Below are positions 36,001-48,080 of a DNA stretch of 64,000 bases, one piece after another. The stretch lies in contig JAQGEQ010000270.1 of NCBI GenBank assembly GCA_034620365.1, positions 248,001 through 312,000 of the forward strand, written 5' to 3'. The translations under genes and the position numbers were made by a program. Origin of the DNA: Pegea sp. RAD2-039 (lineage: Eukaryota > Chordata > Thaliacea > Salpida > Salpidae). Position 1 is the first letter of the stretch; each line of letters begins with the position of its first letter. Under the pieces are notes generated by a model. It saw nothing but the letters and a program-made list of their open reading frames with translations. It had not been told where the DNA came from and searched no databases.

Positions 36001-38029
36001 TTCCCAGTTTCGTCGTTTTGAAAACTGAAAAAGAACAAAGTAAGCGAAAGGAAGACTCCAGTGAGACTTCAGACTCTTCCGGAGCTAGTAGTGCTGGTTC
36101 CGGGAATGATTCATCAGATGATACAGATGATGGTGAGATGTGAAGCGTTTTAATACTTCTAACTAACAGCTGGTTTATATCTCCATCAGATTTAGAGGAT
36201 CTTTGTGATGCAGCTGTTGGTAAAGATGGAGATGTAAGTGTTTGTGAAGTTGAAGTAATTTGAAAACATCAGAAGTTGATTTATAGGGCGTTGGAATCCC
36301 TCCTCGACCAGTTACTCCAATATCAGCGTTATTCCTTTATCAAAAAGCGCATCGCAAACAAGTAGATTCAATAAAATGAAATCTTGTTTTCAAGATTTGT
36401 TTTATGACAGGTTCAATCTCAATATACATGGATGACGAAAGATGCAGTTGCAAAATTACTTGCTCGCAGATATCAGGAGCTTCCCAAACACAAACGACAC
36501 AAGTATGTGAGAAAGGAACGGGAACTACGTGCCATCTACAACGCTAAGATGCAGGAGTACATGTAAGCAGTTACGTTGATGTAAGTTTACAAATAATTGT
36601 TTGTTTATCTATAGAAAAAATAGTCGCAAGTCAACGCAGCAACCAATTGACGCGAAGGTTTCTAATGGTGAATGTGAACCTCAACCACCCGTACAACCAG
36701 AAGCCATTACTGGTGAACAACTATATCATGAAAAGATTTATAACACATGCCGAAAAAAATATGAGGTACTTTTACAAATGATGACGTTTTCTACAAATCA
36801 ATTTCACTAATTTACAGGGTGACGAAAAGTTAATTGAACAACATTTACATAATGCTTGGAACAAATTGAACAAAGCTAGGCGGGAACCATTTATTAAAAA
36901 AGCACAAAAAGAAAATGAAACAAACATAATGGCTTACAGCGAAGCTAAAAAGAAGTATGATGCTGAGATGTTAAAGCTAGGCTCAAAAACTGTCTCTGCT
37001 ACCAACAACAGCAAAATACTTCCTCAAGTTACTTACAATCAGGTATTTTCAACTTTCAAGGTGTCAATAATTTGTATCGATTGATTTCTACTACAGGATG
37101 CACCTGTCCCTGCTACAGGTTTTACTACTAATCGAAAAAAAATTAGGTTTGAAGGACAACCAAAAAAACCACCAACAAATGGTTACCAACTTTTTAATTC
37201 TATGCAAATGATCAAACTATCTCATCTCTCTCACAGCGAAAAGTTTAAGGTTACCATCTCTCAGCTGAAGTTTGTTCAAATATTCAAACTTGTTTTCTAT
37301 TTTGTAGGAAATTGGTCGTTTATGGTCAGCTCTTGATGCTGAGAAAAAAGAATCTTTTAATAAAGAAGTTCAAAAACAAAATGAGAAATATAAAAAGCTG
37401 ATGGAACAATGGCTAAAAGTCAGCAAATATTTCATCCACTAGATAAAGATATTTTTATAATAATTCAACTTTAAGTACAAAGTTTACAACTAATTTGTAA
37501 AAAGAACAAAATAGAAATTTCCAATTCATTCGATTTTCTAACTAACTTTTCAACGTACAGACTTTGACCTCTGAACAAATCGTCGAATTTCATTTGCAAA
37601 AAAAGAATCGAAAGCGACCAAAAGGTGCTTCCTCAGAAGCTGCTGTGAAAAAAGCAAAAGTGGTTGGAGAGCAGCGCATAGAACCTGCTGTTGTGACGGT
37701 AATATGATCGCCGCATCCATTATCTTCAATTTACAGTTTCAATTTTATGCAGCTCATAAAAGAAGAAAAAAGTTCAGAAGAAAAAGTAGATGACAAATTA
37801 GAAGAAAGATCAAGTGGAAGTAGTAGTAGTGATGATTCAGACACATCTTCATCTAGTTCAGACGAGGTAGGATGTTTATAGTGAGTTTGATTGATGAAAT
37901 TACTTGTGATGTCAACAGAGTGACGATGAAAGCTCTTCATCTTCCTCATCTGACAGTGAAAGCAGTTCAGATAGTTCTAGTGAAGGTGGAAGTTCTAGTG
38001 ATGAATCTTCAGACGACGAAGAAGATTAG
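33050..38029 (+). CDS. UBTF: upstream binding factor, RNA polymerase I transcription factor
   Basis: Twenty exons (first 33050-33128, last 37919-38029) sum to 855 codons including the stop. UBF binds rDNA as a dimer and keeps it open for RNA polymerase I in the nucleolus. The order matches vertebrate UBF: N-terminal dimerisation region (28-110, with KLSWQKVAF and KFRTLTELV); HMG box 1 (about 115-190, [20 protein letters not shown]); box 2 (200-290); box 3 (300-365, NGYNLFCIE...RLWNLL); box 4 (446-520, [13 protein letters not shown]); box 5 (550-615); box 6 (660-740, [18 protein letters not shown]); and a Ser/Asp/Glu tail (781-854) ending SSDDEED. A second acidic Ser-rich insert lies between boxes 3 and 4 (about 395-440). 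Human UBF1 is 764 residues. Introns are mostly 49-140 bases; intron 3 (33449-34573) is the exception and holds coding-like antisense text. AATAAA follows at 38256. Confidence 0.93.
33720..34195 (-). other. coding-like antisense text inside UBF intron 3
   Basis: Minus-strand text includes [18 protein letters not shown] followed by [19 protein letters not shown], and farther upstream [19 protein letters not shown], broken by stops and frame changes. The composition (charged, mixed) differs from neighbouring noise. It looks like a decayed insert, a retrocopy or transposon piece, that made this the only long UBF intron. I do not recognise the protein. Confidence 0.3.
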
Positions 38030-39295
38030 ATTGAAGCGGTTTTGAGCTATTATCAAATCATGTAAATTGCATTGATGTCAGCTGACATTATTTCATGTTT
38101 TTTGTGAATAATTCGTTTTTAATTTCACAATTTTTTGACGTATCCCAAAGCGGTAGATAGAAGATGTTGATACTCCCTCCCTCCCTCGCGTGTACAAGTA
38201 TATAGATCTGATGCTAGGTGACCTGGGACAGTGACATCGATATCAACTGTAGGTCAATAAATAGCTTTTCTATCTGGGTTTACTCCTAATAACCTCTGCT
38301 TCTGAATCAATCAAAATGCAGTTGGCACTTTCTGCTAATAGTTAGGGAAAATACTTTAATGTTGCTGAGAAATTCGAAATATTTACTCTTGTGCAAACAT
38401 ATTTTAAGAAATAAAATGAAATTGAAACAAGTCCAGATTTTAACTAAGTTTTAATTTTGTCTCCTAGTTTGATTAATTTCAAAATAAAACACCAAAATTT
38501 TGTATAAATGCACTCAGAATTTTTTGTTTCAGGTAAAAGTTTTTCGAGCTGTAATATAATGTTAAAAGATGTAATCTATAATTAAAACAATTTGTTATTT
38601 AATGTTGTAGATAACATCTCAGTAAATTGTTTTACAAATAAAGGGTAGTTTACATTTTAAGTTTTTGAACCCGGATAAATATATCTGGTTTTGTAAAAAT
38701 ATTAAATAACCTACAGTCAAGGTTGTTATTTTACAATCCAGTGTTAGAAACCAGAGAGTCTTCACTACTGTCGACTGCCGGGCGCAAGATTTGTCTGTAA
38801 GACCAAATTGGCGTTGTTGATCGAGAAGTTTTATCAGTGAAAGTCGTAAATTTTATTAGAATTAATTTCTTAAAAAATAAATAGTAATTAAGAGTTATAA
38901 CAGAATCAGCATACAGGAATCATTCTAGTAAACTTGTACAAAGTATATGAACAAAATCAAATTTAAAGTATATTGAGCAATTTCTTGATATCTGTTTGAA
39001 ATCTAATTGTATTTTCACAAAAAGGATTTTCAGCACAAGGTGTGCCTTCCACTTTGCAAGTTATGAGTGAAATTAAGAAAAGTATTAAATTTCAATTTTC
39101 TAGAAATCAATGTTGCTAAAGCTTGCTTTTTCATCTATGAGTTTATGCACGGAGTATTCAAAATATATGTCTCTCTAAGCATGTGATCTGATAATCTTTT
39201 ACCTACCACTAAAAAGCAGAAAAAAATGAATTCAACAGCGACTCATAATTATGAAGCTAAGCTAGAACCTTTGGTGGTATTTTTACCAATTTATT
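38030..39295. other. UBF 3' UTR and spacer
   Basis: A polyadenylation signal AATAAA lies at 38256-38261, about 230 bases after the UBF stop, with another at about 38412. A CCCTCCCTCG patch at about 38,178 is GC-richer than its surroundings. No gene is visible. Confidence 0.5.
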
Positions 39296-40110
39296 TTTTA
39301 TTTATTTCAATAAATGCGAAGGAGGGTGCGTGAAGAGAGCACCTCCCGATCACACACATTCTCACAAATAATATCTATTAAATTAGAAATATAGAAAACA
39401 TAAGGTGTAACACATGGCATTTCATATTCCCCAGACAAGGTTGGTCGATTTTGCAAAGATTTTAGAAATATAATAATTCCATTTAAATTCAGAAAATGTC
39501 TGAAACTAAAGATATTTGTGGAATAATAAATCCATTGATGGAATATTGGTTTAAGGAATTTACCGCTGGTTAACGAGGAAAAGTTAAAAGTTTAGACATC
39601 GTTGGCTGGATTCTAACCTGCCTATTCATAGATCAGTTTTCTCGAACGTGTAGAGCTGTTTGAGGTTGTAAAGGATTGCAAGATAATAACCGCATCTGCA
39701 TACATAAACACACTAACTAAAATACACTGACATAAATAGAGGGAAGGACTAATGAAAAAGAAATCATCGAATTTAAGGTCAATTGAATTGTGGATAATTT
39801 TAAAAATAAATATTAAGTCGTATTTAATCCGCCGAATTTCCAAAGTATCTAAATTTAAGAAGCTGACACGATGTTTATAACTATCATATTTAGTATTAAG
39901 TTTTCTGCATACCAATCTCGTAAATGTTGCCTGAACAGATTCGATTTTTTTTAATCACTAACTTGATATGGCATCCATGCACTGACATTGTATTCAAGAA
40001 TTGGACGTAGGTACAGTATGAAAAGATTGTTAAGGAATTACGAATCTTTAGAAGTAAAGGTCGGTAATAATAAGGTTGATTGATTTTGGAAACATTTTGA
40101 TGCAAAATAA
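39296..40110 (-). mobile_element. LINE family A, rearranged copy
   Basis: The minus strand carries family A text, but out of order. From 40,110 down it reads RKLNTKYDSYKHRVSFLNLD and LRRIKYDLIFIFKIIHNSIDL (late RT region). It then jumps at about 39,725 back to YLCQCILVSVFMYADAVII (the earlier RT catalytic region), and then to the intervening segment and the 3' UTR with hairpin (39316-39348) and tail. Either one family A copy inserted into another or an internal rearrangement occurred. The coding frame is broken. Confidence 0.8.
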
Positions 40111-41096
40111 CAAATAAAAAGAATCTATGTTAAAAACAAAGGCTAGTGAGCTTTTACAACTAAACAAAGCCTAAACTTGTTCGACTTTAGTTTCAAAAAA
40201 GGTGTAGTTCAAGAACTACTGTTTGATGTAAATAATTAACACCTGAGAATAAATAAAATTCTTTATTATTGTATGATCTTAAAACATAATTTTATTTTAT
40301 AACAAGTATATCTTAAGTTTTTACTCTTCTTTCTGGTAAAAGAGAAAAAGGTAAATTTGGTAAAACCTGGAAGTTTTTATTTACCGCTAACGTATTTTTG
40401 AAGTTTAGCAAAAAGTTCACTGTTAGTATCTTTACTAAATTCTTGCTGATGCCGGCGGTTGAAGTTTTTAAGAAAATAAAAACTGATTTTTTCATTTTTA
40501 ATTATGAAGATGTTACAATCGGTTGCTAAAATCATAATATGACAAGAGATGCTTTTTCAAAGTTGGTGTCTAAATGTAAGTACGGTTTATTTACCTGATG
40601 TTTTTGATAAATTTTTTATATTGATTTAAAGTACATCTAATAAAATAAATTTTTAGGACTAATGAAGTGCTTACTATAAATGGTTTGTTGCATGAACCAA
40701 AATTCAGTTTTGATTGTTTTTTAAATAACAAATTTATTTATCTTTAACATATTATTTAAGTTATTTACTTAATTATTAAACATTTATATACATGATATAA
40801 GTAATGTAAATATAGATATTAAAATTATATAATTATATGCACAATTGTACTAGATTATAGTTTTTAATTTTGTAATATATATTATGATTGATTATTACTA
40901 GACTATCATATTTTATAACAAAATTAAACAGTAACTCCAAGAATCTTTCTAAATTATTTACTTTTTTTTAACTTAGTTTATTAAATTCGAATTATTTTCA
41001 AACGACTAAACTTAATTTAATAAAAATATTTTCATTATATATATTTATTTAATATAATTATAATTAAGTGTCAATCTGCAGTTCTAAATATTTATT
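40111..41096. other. AT-rich spacer
   Basis: No gene or element I can support. Strong AT bias with poly-T/A runs. Confidence 0.5.
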
Positions 41097-41711
41097 AAAT
41101 ATAGAAAAGTTCAATGATGCTTTCATGCACCACTCATATTTACTACATGATTGAAATATATGAAAATGGTTCTGAGATATTTTCTATATTTAGTTTTATA
41201 TATTATAAACTTTTTATATATCTAAATTATAATAAATGATCAAATATTTATTTAGTAACATCATTGATGCTGCTGGTATGAGAGATTTGGGTGATGCTAG
41301 TGTATATGAACAATATGCACTTCCCAAGATGTACTACAAGGTCTACTATAGTGTATCTGCTGCTATCCATTTAAGGTTGGTTTTTAAAAGGCTACAATTA
41401 ATTTTGATAACTAAAATATTGAATGCCTTAAAACGGAGATAAACAATGATGACTTCGTGCACCACTCATATATTTAAATGATTGAAAATTTACGAAACTA
41501 CCACAGAAACTAGTCTGAGAAAAATCTCTTGGCATTTGATTAACGTTTTTATATTTAAGTTTGAATAATATTTGTTAAATAATTGAAGTAAATTGAGTTG
41601 ATCTGTAGGTTGGTAAAGAACAGATCTCGTGTGGCTCGAAAAGATCGTACCCCACCTCCACGATTCCGACCTGGTGGAAACAATAACCAGCAAAACTACT
41701 GGTGGCATTGA
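41097..41711 (+). pseudogene. partial duplicate of the eS26 gene (exon 2, intron 2, part of exon 3)
   Basis: This block is almost identical to 44,945-45,560, offset by 3,848 bases; I noticed only a couple of substitutions outside exon 3. It carries the end of intron 1, exon 2 (41256-41375), intron 2 and the start of exon 3. In exon 3, two short deletions (9 and 14 bases) fall in the Asn/Gln-rich part and similarity ends at about 41711. The exon 1 coding sequence and a promoter are missing upstream, so it cannot encode eS26 by itself. The identity, including intron sequence, means a recent segmental duplication or gene conversion. Confidence 0.9.
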
Positions 41712-43885
41712 TGCCCAAGCAATTACATTCACCATCTTCGGTGTCCTTTTCGTACGTTGGCTTGAATAGCCATCAGTGCCTACCATCAAGAGTTTATATT
41801 CTTCTTTCTGCCGTTCACTTCTCTTCAATATCTTTTCAATTCGCTTTATTTTCATTTTCGGACATCAGAATACCATCAATAAAGTTGTTTATTGATTATT
41901 GGGTTTTTTCAGCCAAATTCAATTGGGTTACAATAGATTGGCAGCCAAGAAGAGCAAGGGATTGAAAAAATAACTTTTTGGCTGTTAGTTCCACTTGTAG
42001 TTTTACTCGGTTTTCAGTTTAGACTTTATCTAGAAATTCAACAAATAATTTCATGAATGGCGGAGGTAGTCCTAAGATTTTGGGAACTTGAAAAAGCTCG
42101 GTAGAGTTACCTTAGGATTTGGATAGAAAAATCTCGGATGTCACACCCCTGAAAGGAGTCTCTTTATTTTACTTTAATCAATTATTTTTACATCGGCTGG
42201 TAATCCATGGAGTTCTTCACGAGTGCGCTTTGATTTACATAAATCAGTTTGTTATATTAGCTTCTACAAGTGACGTTTAGTTTAAAACTTCCGAAGAATA
42301 CAAAGATAATTTTTCGTAAATGAAATTCTAAGTTCGGCTTTAAGTTATATAAACAAACATTCCTTGATGGTTCCGTTGCTTTAAGTTATTAATTGTGAAA
42401 TGCTTTTTATGGTTGAATCTCACTTATATTGATTGTCACTAATTTTTTTATAAGTGATTGCTTTCAATACGTTAACTCTTCACTTTTATATTTGTTATTT
42501 GCATGATAATGTAGCTATTGCAGATTTATATATCCCCAAAGTCATTTGCAAACAATATTTAAAGAGTAACTAAGCAGCTGTAAATTATTTATTCAAACAC
42601 AATTACTAATTGATATCAAAACTAGAAGCTGTTGTATAAAATAATTGAAAACCTGATAAACATTTTCATCGCGCTATCACTTTGGAGTGCTGATAGTTCT
42701 GCGAACTAACAATTTAATTATGATGAAGCATACTCAATCTTGTTCAATTTAAAATGCTCAGAAATAGTAAGTAAACTTCGACTGGTTTAACGGCTAGAGA
42801 ATTCAAAAAGTGTGTTAGATATTTTAAGTGACGAACAGACTACCTTCAAGAAAAGGTTTTGCTATGCTTTTTCAAAAGTAGGCAGCTTTTATTATTTAAA
42901 ACCAACGAGCGATCGATTTCTCTCTAAAAAAAGTTTTTCTAAAACCTTCAATATAATTTATTAATATGATTCACTAACTAGATGATTATTTAAAAAAAAT
43001 ATATTCTGATTTATGAACATGATTCTCCTCTAAAATACTTTCGTTTTATTATTACTTTTTGTCGACAGATGTTTGCGAAGACGAATCATAACCAAAACTG
43101 CCTATAGGAAGAGTTGCGACTTTAGCTTTTAGATGTCATTTTTCGCCACTATTGCTGCAAGGTTGTCAAAAGTGTATTTTGACTCACATACTATCTTCAT
43201 GCATACCGAGTGAATTTGATTATAGTAAAGATTAATGTACGCTGAAATATCCCAATTCTGTAGGCTCTCATACTCTTTGTTTGTCCTAAACCAACTAGGA
43301 GGCAGTTTGACTATCCACTCATAGTTAGGAAAAATACTTACCGCGCCCGATAGGTAGTCAAATAGAAACTTCGGCGGGATTCACGCATGGTGTATTAGTA
43401 GCCAAGCATTATAACCAATAAATCATCTCGTCAAATATTACCCCATGATGATGATAATTACGTTTTAGCTTTATTTTAAAATGTCTATCTAGATGAATAA
43501 CAATTTTCCAAACCAAAAAACAGCTTTCTAAGAAATAAAGCCTTCAGTACGAAAAAACTCAATTATGTATAGAGTAAATTGGTGGAAATTTTTCAAGTTA
43601 AACTTTCAATGAGCTTAAATACTGAAATTAAAGAGATCTTGATGTCAACAATTTTGGAAAATGTCAATTTTCTGCTTAAAGTAAATTTAAGTAGTTTATA
43701 TATTTAATCTGAGTGACAACTTAATATATGTAGGAAAAATAAGAAATTTAAATACATTCTATCACTTTTATATATATTCTTATAGTAATACTGGAAATTA
43801 CGCTGAAATTTTAGTTTTGTAGAGCTAGTAAATTATTTAAACGCTTGAGTAAGTCTTATGATTAGTTTCCAATCTCTAAGTGTAG
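41712..43885. other. spacer between the eS26 duplicate and the eS26 gene
   Basis: No gene supported. Minus-strand text at 41,700-41,860 (KRSERQKEEYKLLMVGTDG) is coding-like but short and unrecognised; it overlaps the duplicate breakpoint. The rest is AT-rich. Confidence 0.4.
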
Positions 43886-43910
43886 CCTTTTCACATAGAC
43901 CCAGTGGCTG
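43886..43910 (+). promoter_or_regulatory. probable eS26 leader exon with TOP-like start
   Basis: CCTTTTCACATAGACCCAG, starting at 43886, resembles the 5' terminal oligopyrimidine start of animal ribosomal protein mRNAs. It is followed by a good donor (CTG/GTGAGT at 43911). The acceptor TCTATTAG ends at 44009, ten bases before the eS26 ATG. This gives a non-coding exon of about 25 bases and a short leader intron. The start site is inferred from the motif. Confidence 0.5.
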
Positions 43911-44019
43911 GTGAGTTTTAGTTTACTTTCTGTTTTTTTTTATGTTTATGTTAGTATATATATTGAAAAAGTATATTTTACCTTAATTAATAGTGAATTA
44001 TTCTATTAGAAGTTTAAAA

Positions 44020-45622
44020 ATGACCCAAAAGCGAAGAAATAACGGGCGCAATAAGCAAGGAAGAGGACATGTAAATTATGTTAGATGTGAATCTTCTGGA
44101 GCTCGTGTCCCTAAAGATAAGGCTATTAAGAAGTACATCATCCGGTAAGTAAAATACATAAAATTATATAGTTTAAATATTATAGTTAGAAAACTCATCT
44201 GAGTTTAAGTTAAGCTTTTTTGCCCCTTTAAAGAGAGAATATTAATTAAAACTGTTTTATTTTTATGGGATTTTTCATTTTATACATTTATGATTATATT
44301 CATCTCTTTTTTTTACAAAATAATTAATAGATTTTTGTTTTAAGATAACTTTGTGTTAAAACTCTTATATTTATTAAATGAATCATATTTTTGATATTTC
44401 ATGATGAGCTTCTTGAATTCAATTATATTATTTTGTTGGTTAATAAACTTATAATTTTAATGGTGAAAAAACTGATGATAATTTTTAGTTTAAATATTTT
44501 ATATTAAATTGAATAATATCAATATTGAATAAATATTGAACTGAAATATTATTTACAAATTTATTTATATAAATCTTTTTATATAAAAAAAATTTCAAAT
44601 TTTTAGTTTCTTCTTAAATTTCATTTTAGTTAAATTTGAATAAACTAATTTATAATTATTTTAAGGATTTCTGTATTTTCTAAGTTTTACTAAACACTTA
44701 GCCTTATCATTTTTCACTTATTAATATTAAAAGTGAAAATATAATCTTAAACTAACTACAGCTTAAAATTATTAATAATATTTAGTATTAATTATTATAA
44801 ATTATTAAGAACTAACTATTTTATTATCTTGAAATATAAGAAAATTTATATTAATAAATTTAGAGCAGCTAAATTATAATTAAAAAAATAGTATATATAT
44901 ATAATTTGAATATAATTTATTTTCTATTTAATATATTTTATGATAAATATAGAAAAGTTCAATGATGCTTTCATGCACCACTCATATTTACTACATGATT
45001 GAAATATATGAAAATGGTTCTGAGATATTTTCTATATTTAGTTTTATATTTTATAAACTTTTTATATATCTAAATTATAATAAATGATCAAATATTTATT
45101 TAGTAACATCATTGATGCTGCTGGTATGAGAGATTTGGGTGATGCTAGTGTATATGAACAATATGCACTTCCCAAGATGTACTACAAGGTCTACTATAGT
45201 GTATCTGCTGCTATCCATTTAAGGTTGGTTTTTAAAAGGCTACAATTAATTTTGATAACTAAAATATTGAATGCCTTAAAACGGAGATAAACAATGATGA
45301 CTTCGTGCACCACTCATATATTTAAATGATTGAAAATTTACGAAACTACCACAGAAACTAGTCTGAGAAAAATCTCTTGGCATTTGATTAACGCTTTTAT
45401 ATTTAAGTTTGAATAATATTTGTTAAATAATTGAAGTAAATTGAGTTGATCTGTAGGTTGGTAAAGAACAGATCTCGTGTGGCTCGAAAAGATCGTACCC
45501 CACCTCCACGATTCCGACCTGGTGGAAACCAAAATAACAATAACCAGCAAAACAAAACTAATGCTACTACTGGTGGCAATGCTGCTGCTGCACCAGCTGC
45601 AACAACCACACGTACAGCTTAA
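44020..45622 (+). CDS. RPS26: 40S ribosomal protein eS26
   Basis: Three coding exons (44020-44144, 45104-45223, 45457-45622) give 136 codons plus stop; human eS26 has 115. eS26 sits at the mRNA exit channel of the small subunit. Family blocks are [54 protein letters not shown] and [20 protein letters not shown]. The C-terminus has an unusual Asn/Gln/Ala/Thr-rich extension (about residues 105-136). Odd: the zinc-binding CxxC pairs of the family (CTNC and CVSC in animals) read CESS and SVSA, so only one of four cysteines remains. Exons 2-3 and their introns were copied 3.8 kb upstream. AATAAA at 45639 follows closely. Confidence 0.95.
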
Positions 45623-46639
45623 GTTGTTCTATGATTTGAATAAACTTTTCTGAAGTATATTTTCTTGATTATTTATCAGTGATAAAAGAAGACTTTGATT
45701 TATCTTTTCTACCCATCTTAATAGAGAGATCCAAATTTGTGGTAGTAGCAAATTAGGCAGCTCTTAAAAATTGTGTTTACATTTATTGACAATAGTTGAG
45801 CTGGCTATAGAGTTGGGCTATTTCTTCTTTTATAGTAGCCACAGAGATTTTTATTTTAGTGAACTCTGTGAACAAATTGGTTTGGTAGTTAGTGGCAGTG
45901 AGGTGGTGATGTAGATGCCAGTTTAAAAATGTAGTTTTGCATCTTGGTTGTAAAGTAAGAAATGTTTAATTTGCTAAAAGAAAATCAAAATATTCTCTTT
46001 TTAATGTAAGCAAAAAGGGATTTTGAGCACAAGCTGGGCGGAAATTGAGATTAAATTTAAGGTCATCAAGCAAAAAACCTTTTCTTCAAGCAAGGAATGT
46101 TGTTTGATGTTTCACAGTAAGTTATGATGATTAGAAGTTAGAAATTAATAAAAGAGAAATATTCAATCCTGCGTTTGTATCCTCCGGCGTCTTGAGCATC
46201 ACTCGAGTAGTAAAAGACCCAGTGGGTTATACTAACTGAAGTATGATTTGCGGCTTGCTTATATGTAAAAACTTTCTTTTTTTAATTTTGGATTTTAATC
46301 AACGATCTCAAGTTAAATAGAGTCATCGACAACTTTTACTTTCATCTTTATTAAAGTTTCCTTAATATCTTCCAAGCTACAAACTTGACAAGTTTTAAAC
46401 TAATTTAATCAATTTTATTAAAAAATTATTTTGACTAGCAATTGAACATTATTTTTGTAAGATAATAGTTGAAACAAGTTTTAGATAATAAATTTAAGAA
46501 AATCCCATTATAAATATCTTCAAACATTATTCCACACCTCTCAATTACCTCCCTTGCCTGATAATAGCAACCAGCTTCTGATGGAACCAGAAAATAAAAC
46601 TGAATTGTGGAAAACAATCAATTTAATAGCGTTTTTATA
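45623..46639. other. eS26 3' end and spacer
   Basis: AATAAA at 45639-45644 is the likely eS26 polyadenylation signal. Beyond it no gene is recognisable. A 60-codon minus-strand frame at 46435-46617 overlaps the start of the LINE relic and is probably noise. Confidence 0.5.
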
Positions 46640-48080
46640 ACCGATGATGGCAATACTCTATCTCTTTCCTGCTCCGACATTCTTACAAGTGTCTCTAAGA
46701 TGATAGATCTTGACATTTCGGTCGATATGGTAGCTAAAGCTATTTCTTCTTAAAAATCATCAGTTTCCAACACCCCTGATCAGATCCCTGCTTTATTTTT
46801 AAGAAAAACTGCTTTCATATCTACTCCTTAAAATCATTCTGAGGGGAGGAAGAGTTTCACAAATTGGGAAGAAAGATATTCACAGAAAAGGTCCTAGGGT
46901 CAACAAAAATGAATAGAATAAATAAAAAAAAAACTTACAAAAAAATCCTATTCATACAAAGGGTCGCTGAAACACTGCACTTAACTACAGACCAGTTTCG
47001 CTGACTACAGGTATCTGTAAAACAGAAGAACATATCATTCACAATCATATGGCCAGTCATTTGATGGGAGCACCATCTAATATCTGATGTCCAACATGGC
47101 TTTGTGAAGCGGAGATCTTCGCTGACTCAACATCTCGCTTTTCTTAATGAGTTTACAGCCCAATTTTAAAGTAATACTTCTTGTGGCATCATCTATCTCA
47201 ATTTTGATAAGTCATTTGATTCTGTCCTACACAACAAATTAATTCTTGTTTAAAAGAAAGTCAACAACTTTATCTTTAATATTACTTATTAGGAATCCAA
47301 CAAACTCGTGTTGAAAAATTGTTATCTACTCGTAGTCAAGTCACCAGTGGGGCACCTCAAAGTTCCGTTGTCGACCCCTTCTCTTTTTACTTTTCATTAA
47401 GGACCTTATCAGAAAACTAGTAGCAGTAGATGATGTCAGTGTATTTTAGTTAGTGTGTTTATGTATGCAAATGACATTCGGCTATTATCTTGCAATCCTT
47501 CACAGCCTCAAACAGCTCTACACGTTCGAGAAAACTAGCCTATGAATAGGCAGGTTAGAATCCAGCCAACGATGTCTAAACTTTTAACTTTCTCCCACCT
47601 CCCAATATTTCATCAATGGATTTATTATTCCTCAAAAATCTTTAGTCATATACTTTGGTATTAGGCTATCATCTGGCTTTAAATGGCACAATTATGTTTC
47701 TAAAATCTTTGCAAAATCAATCAACCTTGTTTACCTTATTATAAACGCCTTTAATTCTAAGATCCATGCTTCTTTATCAATCTTTTCAAATTTTTCCACG
47801 TCCGATTCTTGAATACAATGTCAGTGCATGGATGCCATATCAAGTTAGTGATATCAAAAAAATTGAATCTGTTCAAGTAACATTTACTGTTTAAATATAG
47901 TTATCCAGGAAACTTATACGATAGTTATAAGCATCGTCTTAGATTCTTAAATTTAGATACTTTGGAAATTCGACCGATTAATATTATATACCACTTAATC
48001 TTTATTTTTTAAATTCTCCACTATTTAGTTAACCTTCAGTTCGATACTCTCTATTATTCCTTCCCTCTTTTTCCTTTATT
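46640..48080 (+). mobile_element. LINE family A, longest RT-containing copy
   Basis: Broken plus-strand frames show the reverse transcriptase order: LNYRPVSLTTGICK (about 46,980), RRSSLTQHLAFLNEF, IYLNFDKSFDSVLHNKL (about 47,200), VTSGAPQSSVVDP (about 47,340), the degraded catalytic region near 47,460 and then FHGWMPYQVSDI-type thumb text. Similarity to the 25.2 and 39.3 kb copies is clear over 47,440-48,075. The 3' UTR and tail are missing, so the copy is truncated at both ends. It contains many stops and frame changes. NYRPVSL and SG.PQGS..GP are standard CR1/Jockey-clade motifs. Confidence 0.88.

Noticed and set aside
41236-41442. Open frame starting [14 protein letters not shown] as a separate gene
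   Set aside because: It is intron 1 end plus exon 2 of the eS26 duplicate read through; the same frame occurs at 45084 inside the real gene, where the ATG lies in the intron.
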